The notes: generated from the sequence alone by a model not told the origin. A stretch of DNA of 48,104 nucleotides from Methanocorpusculaceae archaeon UBA456 (GCA_002496395.1 DAJQ01000017.1:1-48104); one strand, 5' to 3'. Positions 25,590-35,012 are shown, numbered from the stretch's first letter. Translations and numbers: made by a program.

Positions 25590-26780
25590 ATGTTCGATCT
25601 TGATCATCAGCCTGTCAACTTCAAGAATGTCCTTATTGAAATGAAGGATGTCTCTGAGTTAATGGTAGATCTGGCCTATTCTGCGATCCTTTTTGAAAGT
25701 AAGGAGATCGCAAATGAAGTTGTCAACCTGGAAGAGAGAATGAACCTCCTCCTTTACCAGGCACGCATCACCAGCATCCTTGGGGCGCGGAGGATGGAGG
25801 AGGCCGAATCAATGAGTGGTCTTCTTCAGATCGCCGAAGGAGCAGAGCGGATATCAAATGCCGCTTCAGAGATTGCAATGGTTCTTTTAAAGGACATACG
25901 GATCCCAGCAAGAATGCGGCTTGCTCTGCCTGAAGCAGAAGAGGTGACCATCCGTGCCGAAATACGGGAGGGGTGTGATCTTGATGGCGTTATTATCGGG
26001 GATATCCGTCTCCAGAGTACGACCGGAATGCGTATCATTGCAATCCGGCGTGGACGTGTCTGGACCTATGATCCGGACAAGGAGACATACCTGAAGAAAG
26101 ACGATATCATCCTCGCAAAGGGACCTGAAGATGGCATTGAACCACTGTACACACTCCTGGGATCACCACCTCCACCTGATGATGAATTCATAGACGAGGC
26201 ACTTGATGATCTGGACCGCGCCGTCCTCCTGATCGTTGAGATGAAAAATATCAGCGAACTGGCAGTTGGGCTTGCATATACCGCCCTTCTCTTTGATAGT
26301 CAGGATATTGCCGAAGAGGTGGTATGGCTCAATGAACGTATGGATTCGATGCGGCTGCAACTTGAACTCTGGGTTCTTGAATCAGCAAAGAAGGTGGAAC
26401 ATGTGGAATACCTGCGTGGACTTCTTCACATGTCTGCATTTGCCGATGCAATCTGTAGTGCGGCCCTCTCAATAGTTGATGTGCTCATGCGTGATATTGA
26501 GATACCACCAATCTTCCAGAGGATTATCCGTGAATCTGATGAGATCATATCCCGGATTGAGGTGAAAGAAGGATCATATATTTCAGGAAAAACCCTTAAA
26601 GAGGCAGCACTTGGAGCAGTAACAGGGATGGTTGTCCTTGCAATTAAAAGGGGAGATAAATGGATCTACCGTCCCAAAAAGGACGTGCGGCTGTATGAGG
26701 GCGATTTCATCATTGCCAAAGGCCGCCGGGACGGCGAATGCCGGTTGCTTGCGCTCTGCAAGCCGGAAGATGCATACTAG
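25590..26780 (+). CDS. Duplicated PhoU-TrkA_C domain protein, probable regulator of the MgtE-like transporter
   Basis: A 396-residue soluble protein built of two repeats. Each has a PhoU-like four-helix part (NVLIEMKDVSELMVDLAYSA at about 13-32; VLLIVEMKNISELAVGLAYT at about 211-230) followed by a TrkA_C/RCK_C domain (GCDLDGVIIGDIRLQSTTGM ... KKDDIILAKG, and GSYISGKTLKEAALGAVTGM ... YEGDFIIAKG). RCK_C domains bind small ligands such as nucleotides or ions. The gene follows the transporter by 35 bases, and the two-fold repeats of both proteins mirror each other, which suggests a complex with pseudo-symmetry. Function is inferred from context. Confidence 0.82.
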   Translation: MFDLDHQPVNFKNVLIEMKDVSELMVDLAYSAILFESKEIANEVVNLEERMNLLLYQARITSILGARRMEEAESMSGLLQIAEGAERISNAASEIAMVLLKDIRIPARMRLALPEAEEVTIRAEIREGCDLDGVIIGDIRLQSTTGMRIIAIRRGRVWTYDPDKETYLKKDDIILAKGPEDGIEPLYTLLGSPPPPDDEFIDEALDDLDRAVLLIVEMKNISELAVGLAYTALLFDSQDIAEEVVWLNERMDSMRLQLELWVLESAKKVEHVEYLRGLLHMSAFADAICSAALSIVDVLMRDIEIPPIFQRIIRESDEIISRIEVKEGSYISGKTLKEAALGAVTGMVVLAIKRGDKWIYRPKKDVRLYEGDFIIAKGRRDGECRLLALCKPEDAY

Positions 26781-26799
26781 AGATGAATGGAGTTAAAAA

Positions 26800-28635
26800 A
26801 TGAGTGATTCTACAGAAACAGTCTATAAGCTTGGCCCGGGATGCGAGGTTGAGGATGTACAGGAAGGGAATATATATCTTGGAAAAGTTCAGGGTTTTGC
26901 CAACTTTGGCACATTTGTCCAGTTGAATACTTCAATAAAAGGTCTGATTCATAAAAGTAATGCCCTGACACAGCACAGGGAGCGGGCAGATATTCTTGTG
27001 ATGGTGGCACAGGTACGCCCAAATGGTAATATCGATCTCCGCGAAGTCCTCCTTGACGAGTATCAGACATCAGTGGTGAACAGGGCCGTCAGAACAACAC
27101 CCCTCTCCGATCTCGGTGACAAAATCGGAAGGAGAATCACTGTTGAAGGTGAACTCGGGCAGGTCAAACAGACGAGCGGACCGACGATCTTTACCATCAT
27201 TGATGAGACCGGAATGGAGAATGCCGCAGCATTCATAGAAGCAGGTGTCAGGGCCTATCCTGAAGCAGATACCGGGGATATCGTCCAGATCTCCGGAGAG
27301 GTGATGAAGAGGAATAACCAGCTCCAGATCGAAGTATCCTCTCTCAGTCGACTTGAAGGCGAAGAGGCAGCTCAAGTACGGGCGCGGATTAGCGCAGCAC
27401 TTGATAAAAGAGCCGAGCCTGCTGACATTCCCTTCCTTGTTGAAAGTGACACACTCGTGAAACTCAGACCAGAGATGAAAAAGCTTGCAAAGATCGTCAG
27501 GCGCGCCGTCTTTACCCAGCAGCCGATTATCCTTCGCCATCATGCCGATGCTGACGGTATTTCTGCGGCTGTTGCTATTGAGACAGCAGTTGTCTCCATG
27601 ATCCGGGAACATATCTCCGAGACTGATTCAGAGTATTATCTCTTTAAACGATCACCCTCAAAGGCTCCCTTCTATGAGATAGAGGATATAACCCGTGACC
27701 TTGATTTCATGCTGAAGGATGCCATACGGTTTGGACAGAAACTCCCGCTCATCTTCCTGATGGACAATGGCTCAACAGAAGAAGATATGGCCGCATATAA
27801 AGTGGCACAGGTCTATGATCTCGATGTCATTGTTGCTGATCACCATCATCCTGATGAGATTGTGGATCAGTTCCTCAAAGCTCATGTCAATCCCTATCAT
27901 GTTGGCGGGGATTTCGGACTTACAGCCGGGATGATCGGGACCGAGCTTGCCAGAATGATCAATCCTGTTGTTGAGGATAGGATTCGCCATCTCCCGGCAA
28001 TCGCGGGTGTGGCTGACCGAAGCGATTCAATTGAACTCCCCCAGTACCTCTCGCTCGTTGCTGATGAATATCCAATAGATGAGTGTAAAAAAATCGCTCT
28101 TGCCCTTGATTACGAGCAATTCTGGCTTAGGTTCAATGATGGCCGTGAGATCGTTAAGGATATTCTAAACCTGAACAATAATCCCGTCAGGCACAAGAGG
28201 CTTGTCTCTCTCCTCGTGGAAGAGGCTGAAACGGCAATAGCAGAACAGGTGAAGACTCTGATGCCACATGTCGAAAGGAAAACGCTTGCATCAGGTGCAC
28301 ATCTCTTCCTGGCAGATGTCGAGATGTATGCCCACCGCTTTACCTTCCCCCCGCCCGGAAAGACGTCAGGTGAGATCCATGATCTCCTCTGCAACGAACA
28401 TGCGGGGGAACCTGTTGTCACCCTTGGAATCGGACCCGATTTCGTTGTCCTTCGTTCACGTGGCGTTCTGATGAATATCCCAAGAATGGTCCGTGAACTC
28501 CGTGAGGAGATCTCCGGAGGCGGTGTCAATGGTGGGGGACACCTTGTTGTTGGCAGCATCAAATTTGTCGAGGGGATGAGAAATGTGGTGATCGAGAATC
28601 TTATTGCAAAAATTGGCGAGGCCCCAATTTCATAA
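26800..28635 (+). CDS. Archaeal RecJ-like DHH phosphoesterase with S1 and OB domains
   Basis: A 611-residue protein with an S1 RNA-binding domain (about 20-82, LGKVQGFANFGTFVQL), an OB-fold (about 105-185, GRRITVEGELGQVKQTSGPT), a DHH catalytic domain with metal motifs RHHADADGISAAV, LMDNGSTEED and VADHHHPDEIVDQ, and a DHHA1 domain with GGGVNGGGHLVVGSIKF. Archaeal homologues are described as RecJ-like nucleases or phosphoesterases acting on RNA or DNA, some tied to replication or RNA turnover. All DHH residues needed for two Mn ions look present. GGAG before the ATG sets the start, 19 bases after the PhoU-TrkA gene. Confidence 0.88.
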   Translation: MSDSTETVYKLGPGCEVEDVQEGNIYLGKVQGFANFGTFVQLNTSIKGLIHKSNALTQHRERADILVMVAQVRPNGNIDLREVLLDEYQTSVVNRAVRTTPLSDLGDKIGRRITVEGELGQVKQTSGPTIFTIIDETGMENAAAFIEAGVRAYPEADTGDIVQISGEVMKRNNQLQIEVSSLSRLEGEEAAQVRARISAALDKRAEPADIPFLVESDTLVKLRPEMKKLAKIVRRAVFTQQPIILRHHADADGISAAVAIETAVVSMIREHISETDSEYYLFKRSPSKAPFYEIEDITRDLDFMLKDAIRFGQKLPLIFLMDNGSTEEDMAAYKVAQVYDLDVIVADHHHPDEIVDQFLKAHVNPYHVGGDFGLTAGMIGTELARMINPVVEDRIRHLPAIAGVADRSDSIELPQYLSLVADEYPIDECKKIALALDYEQFWLRFNDGREIVKDILNLNNNPVRHKRLVSLLVEEAETAIAEQVKTLMPHVERKTLASGAHLFLADVEMYAHRFTFPPPGKTSGEIHDLLCNEHAGEPVVTLGIGPDFVVLRSRGVLMNIPRMVRELREEISGGGVNGGGHLVVGSIKFVEGMRNVVIENLIAKIGEAPIS

Positions 28636-28724
28636 GATTCCCCACAAACTTGATTATGAGAATGGATTGAACCATAAATGCTTTATAGTATTGTAGCACA
28701 AATCTATCACCAGAGGTTAGCCAG

Positions 28725-28976
28725 ATGACTGTACCAGATAAAATTCGTGACAGGTATAACGAAACCCAGGACAGGATTCTGAAATATCTGCGTGGGGGTC
28801 TGCAGAAAGGCAGACATTTCTTTAAGTCGAAATATATCGCCCATGATCTTGGTCTCTCATCAAAAGAGGTTGGGACCAATCTTGCCATCCTCTCAGAGAT
28901 CTGTGAAGATCTGGAGATCAAACGCTGGAGCTATTCCAACAGTACGACCTGGATGGTTACGGCAAAAGCCATATAA
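28725..28976 (+). CDS. DUF7123-like small winged-helix protein
   Basis: An 83-residue basic protein resembling the archaeal DUF7123 family best known from haloarchaea. The conserved segments are FFKSKYIAHDLGLSSKEVG and IKRWSYSNSTTWMVTAKA. The LGLSSKEVG helix-turn-helix suggests DNA binding; no target is known. It has its own AT-rich box (ctttatagta, 28681-28690) and a ribosome binding site AGAGGTTAG before the ATG. It follows the DHH gene by 89 bases. Confidence 0.7.
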   Translation: MTVPDKIRDRYNETQDRILKYLRGGLQKGRHFFKSKYIAHDLGLSSKEVGTNLAILSEICEDLEIKRWSYSNSTTWMVTAKAI

Positions 28977-29004
28977 TTTTATCCTTTCACTTCCTTTTTC
29001 TAGT

Positions 29005-29184
29005 ATGTCCAAAAAAATCGTTGAGATTATTGAGACGATCGAGTTTGTCGCCCATATTGATGAAGAGAAAGACTGCCTGATGTCACAGGATCCCCCGGAA
29101 TCTCTATGGTTTAATATTGATGTTCCAAAAGGTCATGGATTGCAGACAGGTGACCGGATAAAAGTAACCATTGAGAAGGTTTAA
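29005..29184 (+). CDS. Small conserved-looking hypothetical protein, 59 residues
   Basis: The protein MSKKIVEIIETIEFVAHIDE... ends GDRIKVTIEKV and looks like a small beta-rich fold, perhaps OB-like, but I do not recognise the family. The ATG at 29005 has no Shine-Dalgarno; an AT-rich box (ataattttat, 28973-28982) lies about 25 bases upstream, as for a leaderless mRNA. The longer open frame upstream (from 28792) overlaps the previous gene and is not real. Confidence 0.6.
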   Translation: MSKKIVEIIETIEFVAHIDEEKDCLMSQDPPESLWFNIDVPKGHGLQTGDRIKVTIEKV

Positions 29185-29195
29185 ATGACCTTTCT

Positions 29196-29876
29196 TTAGA
29201 GATTTTCCCGTGGTACTTCAAGTACGACTCTGTACGCATCGACGCTTGTTGCGGAGATAATAAAATACATATCTTTGCCAGATGGAATCACCATACTTCT
29301 CATCGTTCCTCGTCCCAGTACTTCTCCACCATCCAAAATAGATCCGGTCCCAGCATCGCAGAGTACGTAGCGGAATTGTGCCTGGCCAGGAAAACGATCT
29401 GCTGTTACATCTATGCTGATCCGCCAGAATGGTGTTTCAGGAACCCTGAAGGTAGTAGATACGCCGCCTCTCCTCTGCTCAAGGATTCCAACGGGTATCC
29501 ATTGCATTTGGGTGCTCCCTTCATGCTGGAGGGGGAGATGGGGTGCCTTTCCAAAGAGAGGAAAGACCTCATATCGTTCACCATCAATGACCTGGTATGT
29601 TCTGCTCTTATATGAACCGGTACCGGGCATATATACCCGCGGATATCCGAAAGGATTCTCAACAAGCTGAATGGTAAAGACAGGGTACCGAAAAGCAGGA
29701 TCTTCAGTTTCAAAGGCCGTCAGTTTAATCGGATCAGAAATCTGTTTTCCCGTTACCGTTTCGGTGGCTGGATCGCTGCTCCATGGAAGTGACAGGGAGG
29801 GCTGTTGAATTACAATTCCCATGATAAGAACTACAGCAAGTCCCGCTATGACCATAATGACATCCGCCCTGCTCAT
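29196..29876 (-). CDS. Membrane-anchored extracytoplasmic protein, unknown
   Basis: A 226-residue protein with a short N-terminal membrane segment (DVIMVIAGLAVVLIMGIVI, about 5-23) then QQPSL and a Ser/Thr/Pro-rich linker. The outer domain (60-226) is beta-rich with no enzyme motif I recognise. The first 30 residues closely match those of the transglutaminase-like protein starting at 35687, at DNA level too, while the rest is unrelated. Start 29876 was chosen because it matches that shared N-terminus; an AT-rich box about 25 bases upstream suggests a leaderless mRNA. Confidence 0.65.
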   Translation of the reverse strand: MSRADVIMVIAGLAVVLIMGIVIQQPSLSLPWSSDPATETVTGKQISDPIKLTAFETEDPAFRYPVFTIQLVENPFGYPRVYMPGTGSYKSRTYQVIDGERYEVFPLFGKAPHLPLQHEGSTQMQWIPVGILEQRRGGVSTTFRVPETPFWRISIDVTADRFPGQAQFRYVLCDAGTGSILDGGEVLGRGTMRSMVIPSGKDMYFIISATSVDAYRVVLEVPRENL

Positions 29877-30003
29877 TACTACTATAATGTGCTTTGAATA
29901 AAAGTACCTGTTGATCGAAGTATACCTATTTATCATCTGCAATCATCCAGATGATAGTACGTGAGGGGAAAGGTTCTTTAAATTCACCGCTGAATGAAAA
30001 GTC

Positions 30004-30258
30004 ATGGATATACCGATGCTCAGGACATGGGCAATTTTTTATCTCCTGTCCTTTGTCGTCCTGCTATTCGCCCTCTTCCTCTCAACACAGGGAGTACTGC
30101 TCTGGGTCAGCCTCTTTCTGGTCATCATACTGATCGGGGTCAATCTCTTCACATTGTCACTGGAGATAAAACGGAGGAGTCTGAAAAGAGAGAGATTGAA
30201 ATCGTTATCCAAAAATGAGGATCCTGAATTTCTTCTTGATCAGAAGAAACTCTTGTGA
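30004..30258 (+). CDS. Small two-helix membrane protein, unknown
   Basis: An 84-residue protein with two hydrophobic segments (WAIFYLLSFVVLLFALFLS, about 9-27; VLLWVSLFLVIILIGVNLF, about 31-49) and a charged C-terminal tail (EIKRRSLKRERLKSLSK). A T/A-rich box (ttctttaaattc, about 29972-29983) lies 25-30 bases upstream, suggesting a leaderless start. It is convergent with the CheR gene, 6 bases apart. Family unknown. Confidence 0.55.
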   Translation: MDIPMLRTWAIFYLLSFVVLLFALFLSTQGVLLWVSLFLVIILIGVNLFTLSLEIKRRSLKRERLKSLSKNEDPEFLLDQKKLL

Positions 30259-30264
30259 AAGGAA

Positions 30265-31065
30265 TTATCTGATCTCATTTTTAATGAGAATCTTCTGGAG
30301 AGCATTGTAATGTGAAAAGAGATGCTCGACTTCTCTTCCCAGATACTCGGTTTTTCCCATCACATAAAACCCACCAGTGTTTAATGCACTATGGATTGTC
30401 TTTGCGAGATCATTCTTCTGCCCCTCAGTGAAATAGATGGTGACATTTCGACAGGTGACGATATCCACGTACCGTGATGCAGGGATTCCACTCATCAGAT
30501 CATGTTTTCTGAAGTGGATCATATCCTTTAGATGCTGTTTGACCTGATATCTCCCATCTGGAAGTTGGTTGAAGTGCCTTCTGATGATTGCATTATTCAG
30601 TTTTTCAACAGTTTTAGCTTCGTAAATACCTTCTTTGGCTCTCTGAAGGATATTTTCATCAATATCTGTTGCATGGATGCTGACTGCCACACCGCTTTTG
30701 CGGGCGATCAGTTCATTGAGTATCATCGCAAGTGAGTATGGTTCTTCACCAGAGGAACACCCGGCACACCATATCCTGATACGATTATGTTCGGCGATTA
30801 CCTTCGGTATCAGCTCTTTTCTCAGGATCTCAAAGACTTCTGCATCACGGAAGAACTCTGTGACATTAATGGTGAGGGCATTGCGAAGGAGCTCCCATTC
30901 TGCAGGATGATTGTTTAAGTATTTGGTATATTCATCATATGTTCCTGTCCCGGTGGTTCGCATCCGCGAGAGGAGCCTTCGTTTGATATACTCCTCTTTA
31001 TATTGAGAGCACCGTACTTTCAGGGTTTTTTCAATGAGAGTCTTGAGCTGATTCAGATCATCCAT
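30265..31065 (-). CDS. cheR: CheR family protein-glutamate methyltransferase
   Basis: A 266-residue SAM-dependent methyltransferase that methylates glutamates on chemoreceptors or related proteins. The N-terminal helical domain (about 1-65, YKEEYIKRRLLSRMRTTGTG) and SAM-binding core (IRIWCAGCSSGEEPYSLAMIL; HATDIDENILQRAKEGIYE; VDIVTCRNVTIYF) are clear. Start 31065 (MDDLNQLKTLI) is preferred: a TATA-like CTATAAATCC lies 35 bases upstream, while the longer frame would begin with TTG at 31113. No other che gene is within the window, so it is an orphan and may act in a PAS/sensory pathway. It has no receptor or CheB neighbour. Confidence 0.88.
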   Translation of the reverse strand: MDDLNQLKTLIEKTLKVRCSQYKEEYIKRRLLSRMRTTGTGTYDEYTKYLNNHPAEWELLRNALTINVTEFFRDAEVFEILRKELIPKVIAEHNRIRIWCAGCSSGEEPYSLAMILNELIARKSGVAVSIHATDIDENILQRAKEGIYEAKTVEKLNNAIIRRHFNQLPDGRYQVKQHLKDMIHFRKHDLMSGIPASRYVDIVTCRNVTIYFTEGQKNDLAKTIHSALNTGGFYVMGKTEYLGREVEHLFSHYNALQKILIKNEIR

Positions 31066-31207
31066 AGTTATTATCTCTCTTATATTGTCTTCGTCGGATT
31101 TATAGGTGCTCAACGAAAAACAATGACTCCTGATAGTTTTTTACTGTCCGGAATACCAGGAATTTGTATAGCAATCTTTATCTCATCTCCTCTGCTACGT
31201 TCTCATA

Positions 31208-31558
31208 ATGAAGTCAATGGCTCCTCTTCTCATAGGAATATGTTTATTCTGCTTCTTGTCCGCTGGATGTATGACAAATGCAGGTATTGGAGCGATCTCC
31301 TATGAGGACTCAGGATTTGTGATATCAATTGATCTGAAAGAAGGAGAGGATGTTCTTGTACAGATCATGCTCTATGATGTGAGCGGGCTTCACCAGGAGG
31401 AGGAGCAGCTTATTCTTGAGAGGTTCTCTATCAGATCCGATCAATCTGCTCTCTTCATCCCGGCTCCTCTTCCTGAGGGAAGCTATAAAGCACATATCAC
31501 ACTCTTCCATGATGGAAAACGCCTGGCAGGTAGGATTTTGGATTTTCACGTTTACTGA
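31208..31558 (+). CDS. Small lipoprotein-like secreted protein
   Basis: A 116-residue protein with a lipoprotein signal: KSMAPLLIGICLFCFLSAGC, lipobox LSAGC with Cys21. The mature part is a single beta-rich domain (FVISIDLKEGEDVLVQIMLYDVSG ... SYKAHITLFHDGKRLAGRI) of immunoglobulin-like character. It is divergent from cheR and 5 bases before the adenine deaminase, perhaps in one transcript by position only. Function unknown. Confidence 0.6.
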   Translation: MKSMAPLLIGICLFCFLSAGCMTNAGIGAISYEDSGFVISIDLKEGEDVLVQIMLYDVSGLHQEEEQLILERFSIRSDQSALFIPAPLPEGSYKAHITLFHDGKRLAGRILDFHVY

Positions 31559-31563
31559 AATGA

Positions 31564-33213
31564 ATGACCATGACTCCTGATATATATATAGCAGATACAA
31601 TCATTCAAAACGGAACGCTCTATAACCCATTCACCTCCGACTGGGAAGAAACATCAATAGCGATCAAGGATGGCTATATTCTTGGAACCGGGCCTCAGTA
31701 CCGGGGCGAGAGGGTTCTTGATCTCAAAGGGAGGCGTATTGTTCCCGGACTCATCGATGCTCATCTTCATATTGAGAGCTCGCTGCTCACTCCTGCAGAG
31801 TATGGAAGGCTTGTTCTTTCACACGGAACGACCACGGTGATCGCAGATCCACACGAAATTGCAAATGTTGCCGGTATAGCAGGTATTCAGGCGATGATCC
31901 GTGATGCAGAACGGACACCACTTGATATCTTCTATATGCTTCCGAGTTGCGTTCCTGCAACTCCCATGGATTCAGCCGGAGCCACACTGACAGCAGGTGA
32001 TCTGGCACCACTCCTTGATAACCCATGGGTGATCGGTCTTGGTGAGATGATGAATGTACCCGGGGTGCTCCAGGGCGATCCCGATGTTCTGGCTAAGATC
32101 CGCCTCTGCGCAATCGTTGACGGGCATGCTCCGATGCTCTCAGGAGCGCCTCTTGACCAGTACATCAGATCCGGTATCCAGAGTGACCATGAATGTATTG
32201 CATGTGATGAAGCAGAGGAGAAGCTCAGGAAGGGCATGTACATCTTCATGAGAGAAGGTGCTGCCGCACGAAACCTCCGCGATCTTGCGCCACTCGCTAA
32301 CTGCTCGACCAGTAACCGCTGTGCATTCGCCACAGATGACCGGCATGCGGATATGTTGGATGCTGCCGGTTCAATTGATGATTGTATACGAATCGCCGTT
32401 GATTCCGGAATGCAACTTGAAGTTGCTCTCAGAATGGCCACCCTCACCCCGGCGGAGCGTTTTTGCCTTTATGACCGTGGTGCATTAGCACCAGGAAGAA
32501 TAGCTGATTTCATCGTCCTCGAAGAGTCTGATCGCTTCTCTGTTGAGAGGGTGTTTAAGAGAGGAGTTGAGATCGGTGATATTCCCTATATCAAGCCCGC
32601 ACCACTCCAAACAGCGTTCCATTGCAGGCTTCCGGAGATAGATGACCTGAAGATCAATGGGGCTGGACCTGCACGTGTCATTGGTATTATTCCCGGACAG
32701 ATTACAACCCGCCTTGAGATTCATGATGTTATTGGATCAAATCTCCCTGATACACAATCAGATATTCAAAAAGCTGTCGTCTGCGATCGCTATCATGCAG
32801 GCGGTTTTGGCATCGGTCTTGTCCGTGGCTTTGGTCTTGTCGAAGGGGCGCTTGCGGTCAGTGTTTCACATGATTCTCATAACATTGTAGCTCTTGGAGC
32901 AGAAGATTCTGAGATCATTCTCGCAATACAAACCGTTGCCTCCCACAATGGGGCAATGGTGGTTGTTTCCCATGGTAGGAAGACTATTTTACCTCTTCCA
33001 TGGGGTGGCATTATGTCAGATCAACCCTATCCTGACGTTGTGGCGTCATTGGAGGAGCTTGATGAGCATGCCCGATCACTTGGTGCAATTGGGAATCCCT
33101 TTATGTACCTCTCCTTCCTTGCACTCACCGTGATTCCGGAACTGAGACTGACCGAGCAGGGGCTCTTTGATAACACCTGTTTTGGCAGAGCCAGTCTCTT
33201 CATAGATGAATAA
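31564..33213 (+). CDS. ade: Adenine deaminase
   Basis: A 549-residue amidohydrolase of the Ade type that converts adenine to hypoxanthine for purine salvage. Hallmarks are VPGLIDAHLHIESSLL (metal-binding HxH), HGTTTVIADPHEIANVAG, a long central barrel with ATDDRHADML, the CSTSNR stretch, and the C-terminal GGIMSDQPYPDVVASLEEL typical of adenine deaminases rather than of other amidohydrolases. Two in-frame ATGs (31564, 31570) are possible. It is 5 bases downstream of the lipoprotein gene. Confidence 0.92.
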   Translation: MTMTPDIYIADTIIQNGTLYNPFTSDWEETSIAIKDGYILGTGPQYRGERVLDLKGRRIVPGLIDAHLHIESSLLTPAEYGRLVLSHGTTTVIADPHEIANVAGIAGIQAMIRDAERTPLDIFYMLPSCVPATPMDSAGATLTAGDLAPLLDNPWVIGLGEMMNVPGVLQGDPDVLAKIRLCAIVDGHAPMLSGAPLDQYIRSGIQSDHECIACDEAEEKLRKGMYIFMREGAAARNLRDLAPLANCSTSNRCAFATDDRHADMLDAAGSIDDCIRIAVDSGMQLEVALRMATLTPAERFCLYDRGALAPGRIADFIVLEESDRFSVERVFKRGVEIGDIPYIKPAPLQTAFHCRLPEIDDLKINGAGPARVIGIIPGQITTRLEIHDVIGSNLPDTQSDIQKAVVCDRYHAGGFGIGLVRGFGLVEGALAVSVSHDSHNIVALGAEDSEIILAIQTVASHNGAMVVVSHGRKTILPLPWGGIMSDQPYPDVVASLEELDEHARSLGAIGNPFMYLSFLALTVIPELRLTEQGLFDNTCFGRASLFIDE

Positions 33214-33285
33214 GAGAAGGGTTGTCAGACACAACCCTTATCTATCGATGTTGTTTATTATATCAACAGAACGGAGTGTTCTATT

Positions 33286-33690
33286 ATGGCAATCATAGAC
33301 GAGAAACTCAAAGAAGCAATCGCGACTGTAGGTATCCTTCCATTGGCTACCGCATCAAAGGATGGTATTCCCAATGTCGTCCCGATGGGGAGTGTATGGG
33401 TCATGGATGAAAAGACGATCTGGATAGGAGACAACTTTATGAAAAAGACCCTTCAGAACGTGCTTGAGAATCCTCATGCAGCTCTGTATGTCTGGAGCAG
33501 AGAGATTGGCGGATGCACACAGCTGAAGTGTGATGTCAAAGTTGAGAAGAGCGGGGAGAATGTGGAGAAGATGCGGGCAATTCTTCATGAGAAGAAACCC
33601 AATCTTTCCGGAAAATCCCTTCTTATTCTTACAGTGACTGAGATATTTGACTGTGCCCCGGGCCCGAATGCCGGGGCACCTCTCCAGTAA
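33286..33690 (+). CDS. Pyridoxamine 5'-phosphate oxidase-like FMN-binding protein
   Basis: A 134-residue split-barrel protein (LPLATASKDGIPNVVPMGSVW, then IWIGDNFMKKTLQNVLENPHAALYVW). Archaeal members of this family bind FMN or F420 and act as small oxidoreductases or flavin carriers; the reaction here is unknown. An AT-rich box lies near 33251-33260 (tgtttattata), leaving a short leader. It is convergent with argG, three bases apart, with T runs between and over the ends. Confidence 0.8.
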   Translation: MAIIDEKLKEAIATVGILPLATASKDGIPNVVPMGSVWVMDEKTIWIGDNFMKKTLQNVLENPHAALYVWSREIGGCTQLKCDVKVEKSGENVEKMRAILHEKKPNLSGKSLLILTVTEIFDCAPGPNAGAPLQ

Positions 33691-33693
33691 TTT

Positions 33694-34872
33694 TTATTTT
33701 TTTGGTATCATTCGCGCCTGAAGGCCGAAGAAGACTGAGTATCCGATAGCATGTGCCTGATCAAGGGTGGTGCTGTCGAATGAGACGAGATCATCTGAGT
33801 AAATGGCATCAGGGGATGAACGTCCAAGGATACGGAGATTTCCTTTGTAGAGTTCGAGATCGACGTTTCCATTCACCCGCTTCTGGGTGGTATCGATGAA
33901 GGCATTCAGCGCATGGTAGAGCGGTTCATGCACAAGGCCCATATACGCGAGTTCAGACCATCTCTCGTCGACTCCTACTTTGAATGCCAGCTCCTGCCTG
34001 GTAAGACAGAGCCGCTCGAGATCCTTGTGTGCTGCTAAAATCACGGTTGCTGCCGGGTGCTCGTAATTCTCCCGCGCCTTCAGGCCGAGTATCCGGTCCT
34101 CAACCATGTCATTCCTGCCGATCCCGTGCTTTCCGGCAATCACGTTCATTTTTCTGATAAGGGGGATACCTTCCATTGCTTCGCAGTTCAATGCAACCGG
34201 CACTCCATCAGCAAAGGTGATTGTGATAAGCTCAGGGGTATCGGGTGCATCCCGTGGGTTTGTTGTCCAATGGTAGATCTCATCAGGGGGATGGTATGCC
34301 GGATCCTCAAGCAGCCCTCCTTCGATACTCCGGCTCCAGATATTCTCATCAATACTCCATGGCTTGTCTTTCACAACAGGCACCGGGATATTGTGTTGCT
34401 CGGCATAGTCGATCTCCCATTCACGGGTGAGGTTCATCTCCCGCATAGGGGCAATAATCTCGTATCCGTGCATCCTGAAGATAAAATCGAATCTGAGCTG
34501 ATCGTTCCCTTTGCCCGTACAACCATGAGCAACAGCCAGCGCACCTTCTTTCTTTGCAATTGCCACCGTTTCTTCGGCAATTAACGGGCGTGCAAGTGAT
34601 GTGCCCATCGGGTAGCCTTCATAGGATCCGTTCGCTTTTATGGCCGGGAATATATGATTCTGAACAAACTTCTCCGTTGCATCGATAGTATAATGCGCAT
34701 CGGCAATCAGTTCGCCTTTCTCTGTTGCCATCTTCACTTCATCTTCCGGCTGGCCGACATCGACAGCAACGGTGACGACACGGTCATACCCATACCGTTC
34801 CTTTAATAAAGGCACACAGATGGAGGTGTCAAGACCCCCGGAAAAAGATAATACTACGGTCTTCTCTGACAT
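33694..34872 (-). CDS. argG: Argininosuccinate synthase
   Basis: ArgG joins citrulline and aspartate with ATP on the arginine pathway. The 392-residue protein has the N-type ATP pyrophosphatase loop VLSFSGGLDTSICVPLL (about 7-23), GTSLARPLIAEE, HGCTGKGNDQLRF (about 110-122), and the substrate-contact region DKPWSIDENIWSRS IEGG. Start 34872 was chosen as the family start MSEKTVVLSFSGG; the upstream in-frame codons are leader. It stands alone here; the carAB pair, which supplies carbamoyl phosphate for citrulline, is 2.2 kb away on the same strand. Confidence 0.95.
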   Translation of the reverse strand: MSEKTVVLSFSGGLDTSICVPLLKERYGYDRVVTVAVDVGQPEDEVKMATEKGELIADAHYTIDATEKFVQNHIFPAIKANGSYEGYPMGTSLARPLIAEETVAIAKKEGALAVAHGCTGKGNDQLRFDFIFRMHGYEIIAPMREMNLTREWEIDYAEQHNIPVPVVKDKPWSIDENIWSRSIEGGLLEDPAYHPPDEIYHWTTNPRDAPDTPELITITFADGVPVALNCEAMEGIPLIRKMNVIAGKHGIGRNDMVEDRILGLKARENYEHPAATVILAAHKDLERLCLTRQELAFKVGVDERWSELAYMGLVHEPLYHALNAFIDTTQKRVNGNVDLELYKGNLRILGRSSPDAIYSDDLVSFDSTTLDQAHAIGYSVFFGLQARMIPKK

Positions 34873-35012
34873 GATAACACATTGATCCTTTCCAGTATTG
34901 TATTCTTTCAAAAGCAATGAGCTTTCTTCCTCAGGGGTTCAGAACCTCAGGTGAGATTCGATGATCTGCCACAAAAGCTATCATCAGTATCAGATATACA
35001 CTCTCTTCTCAG

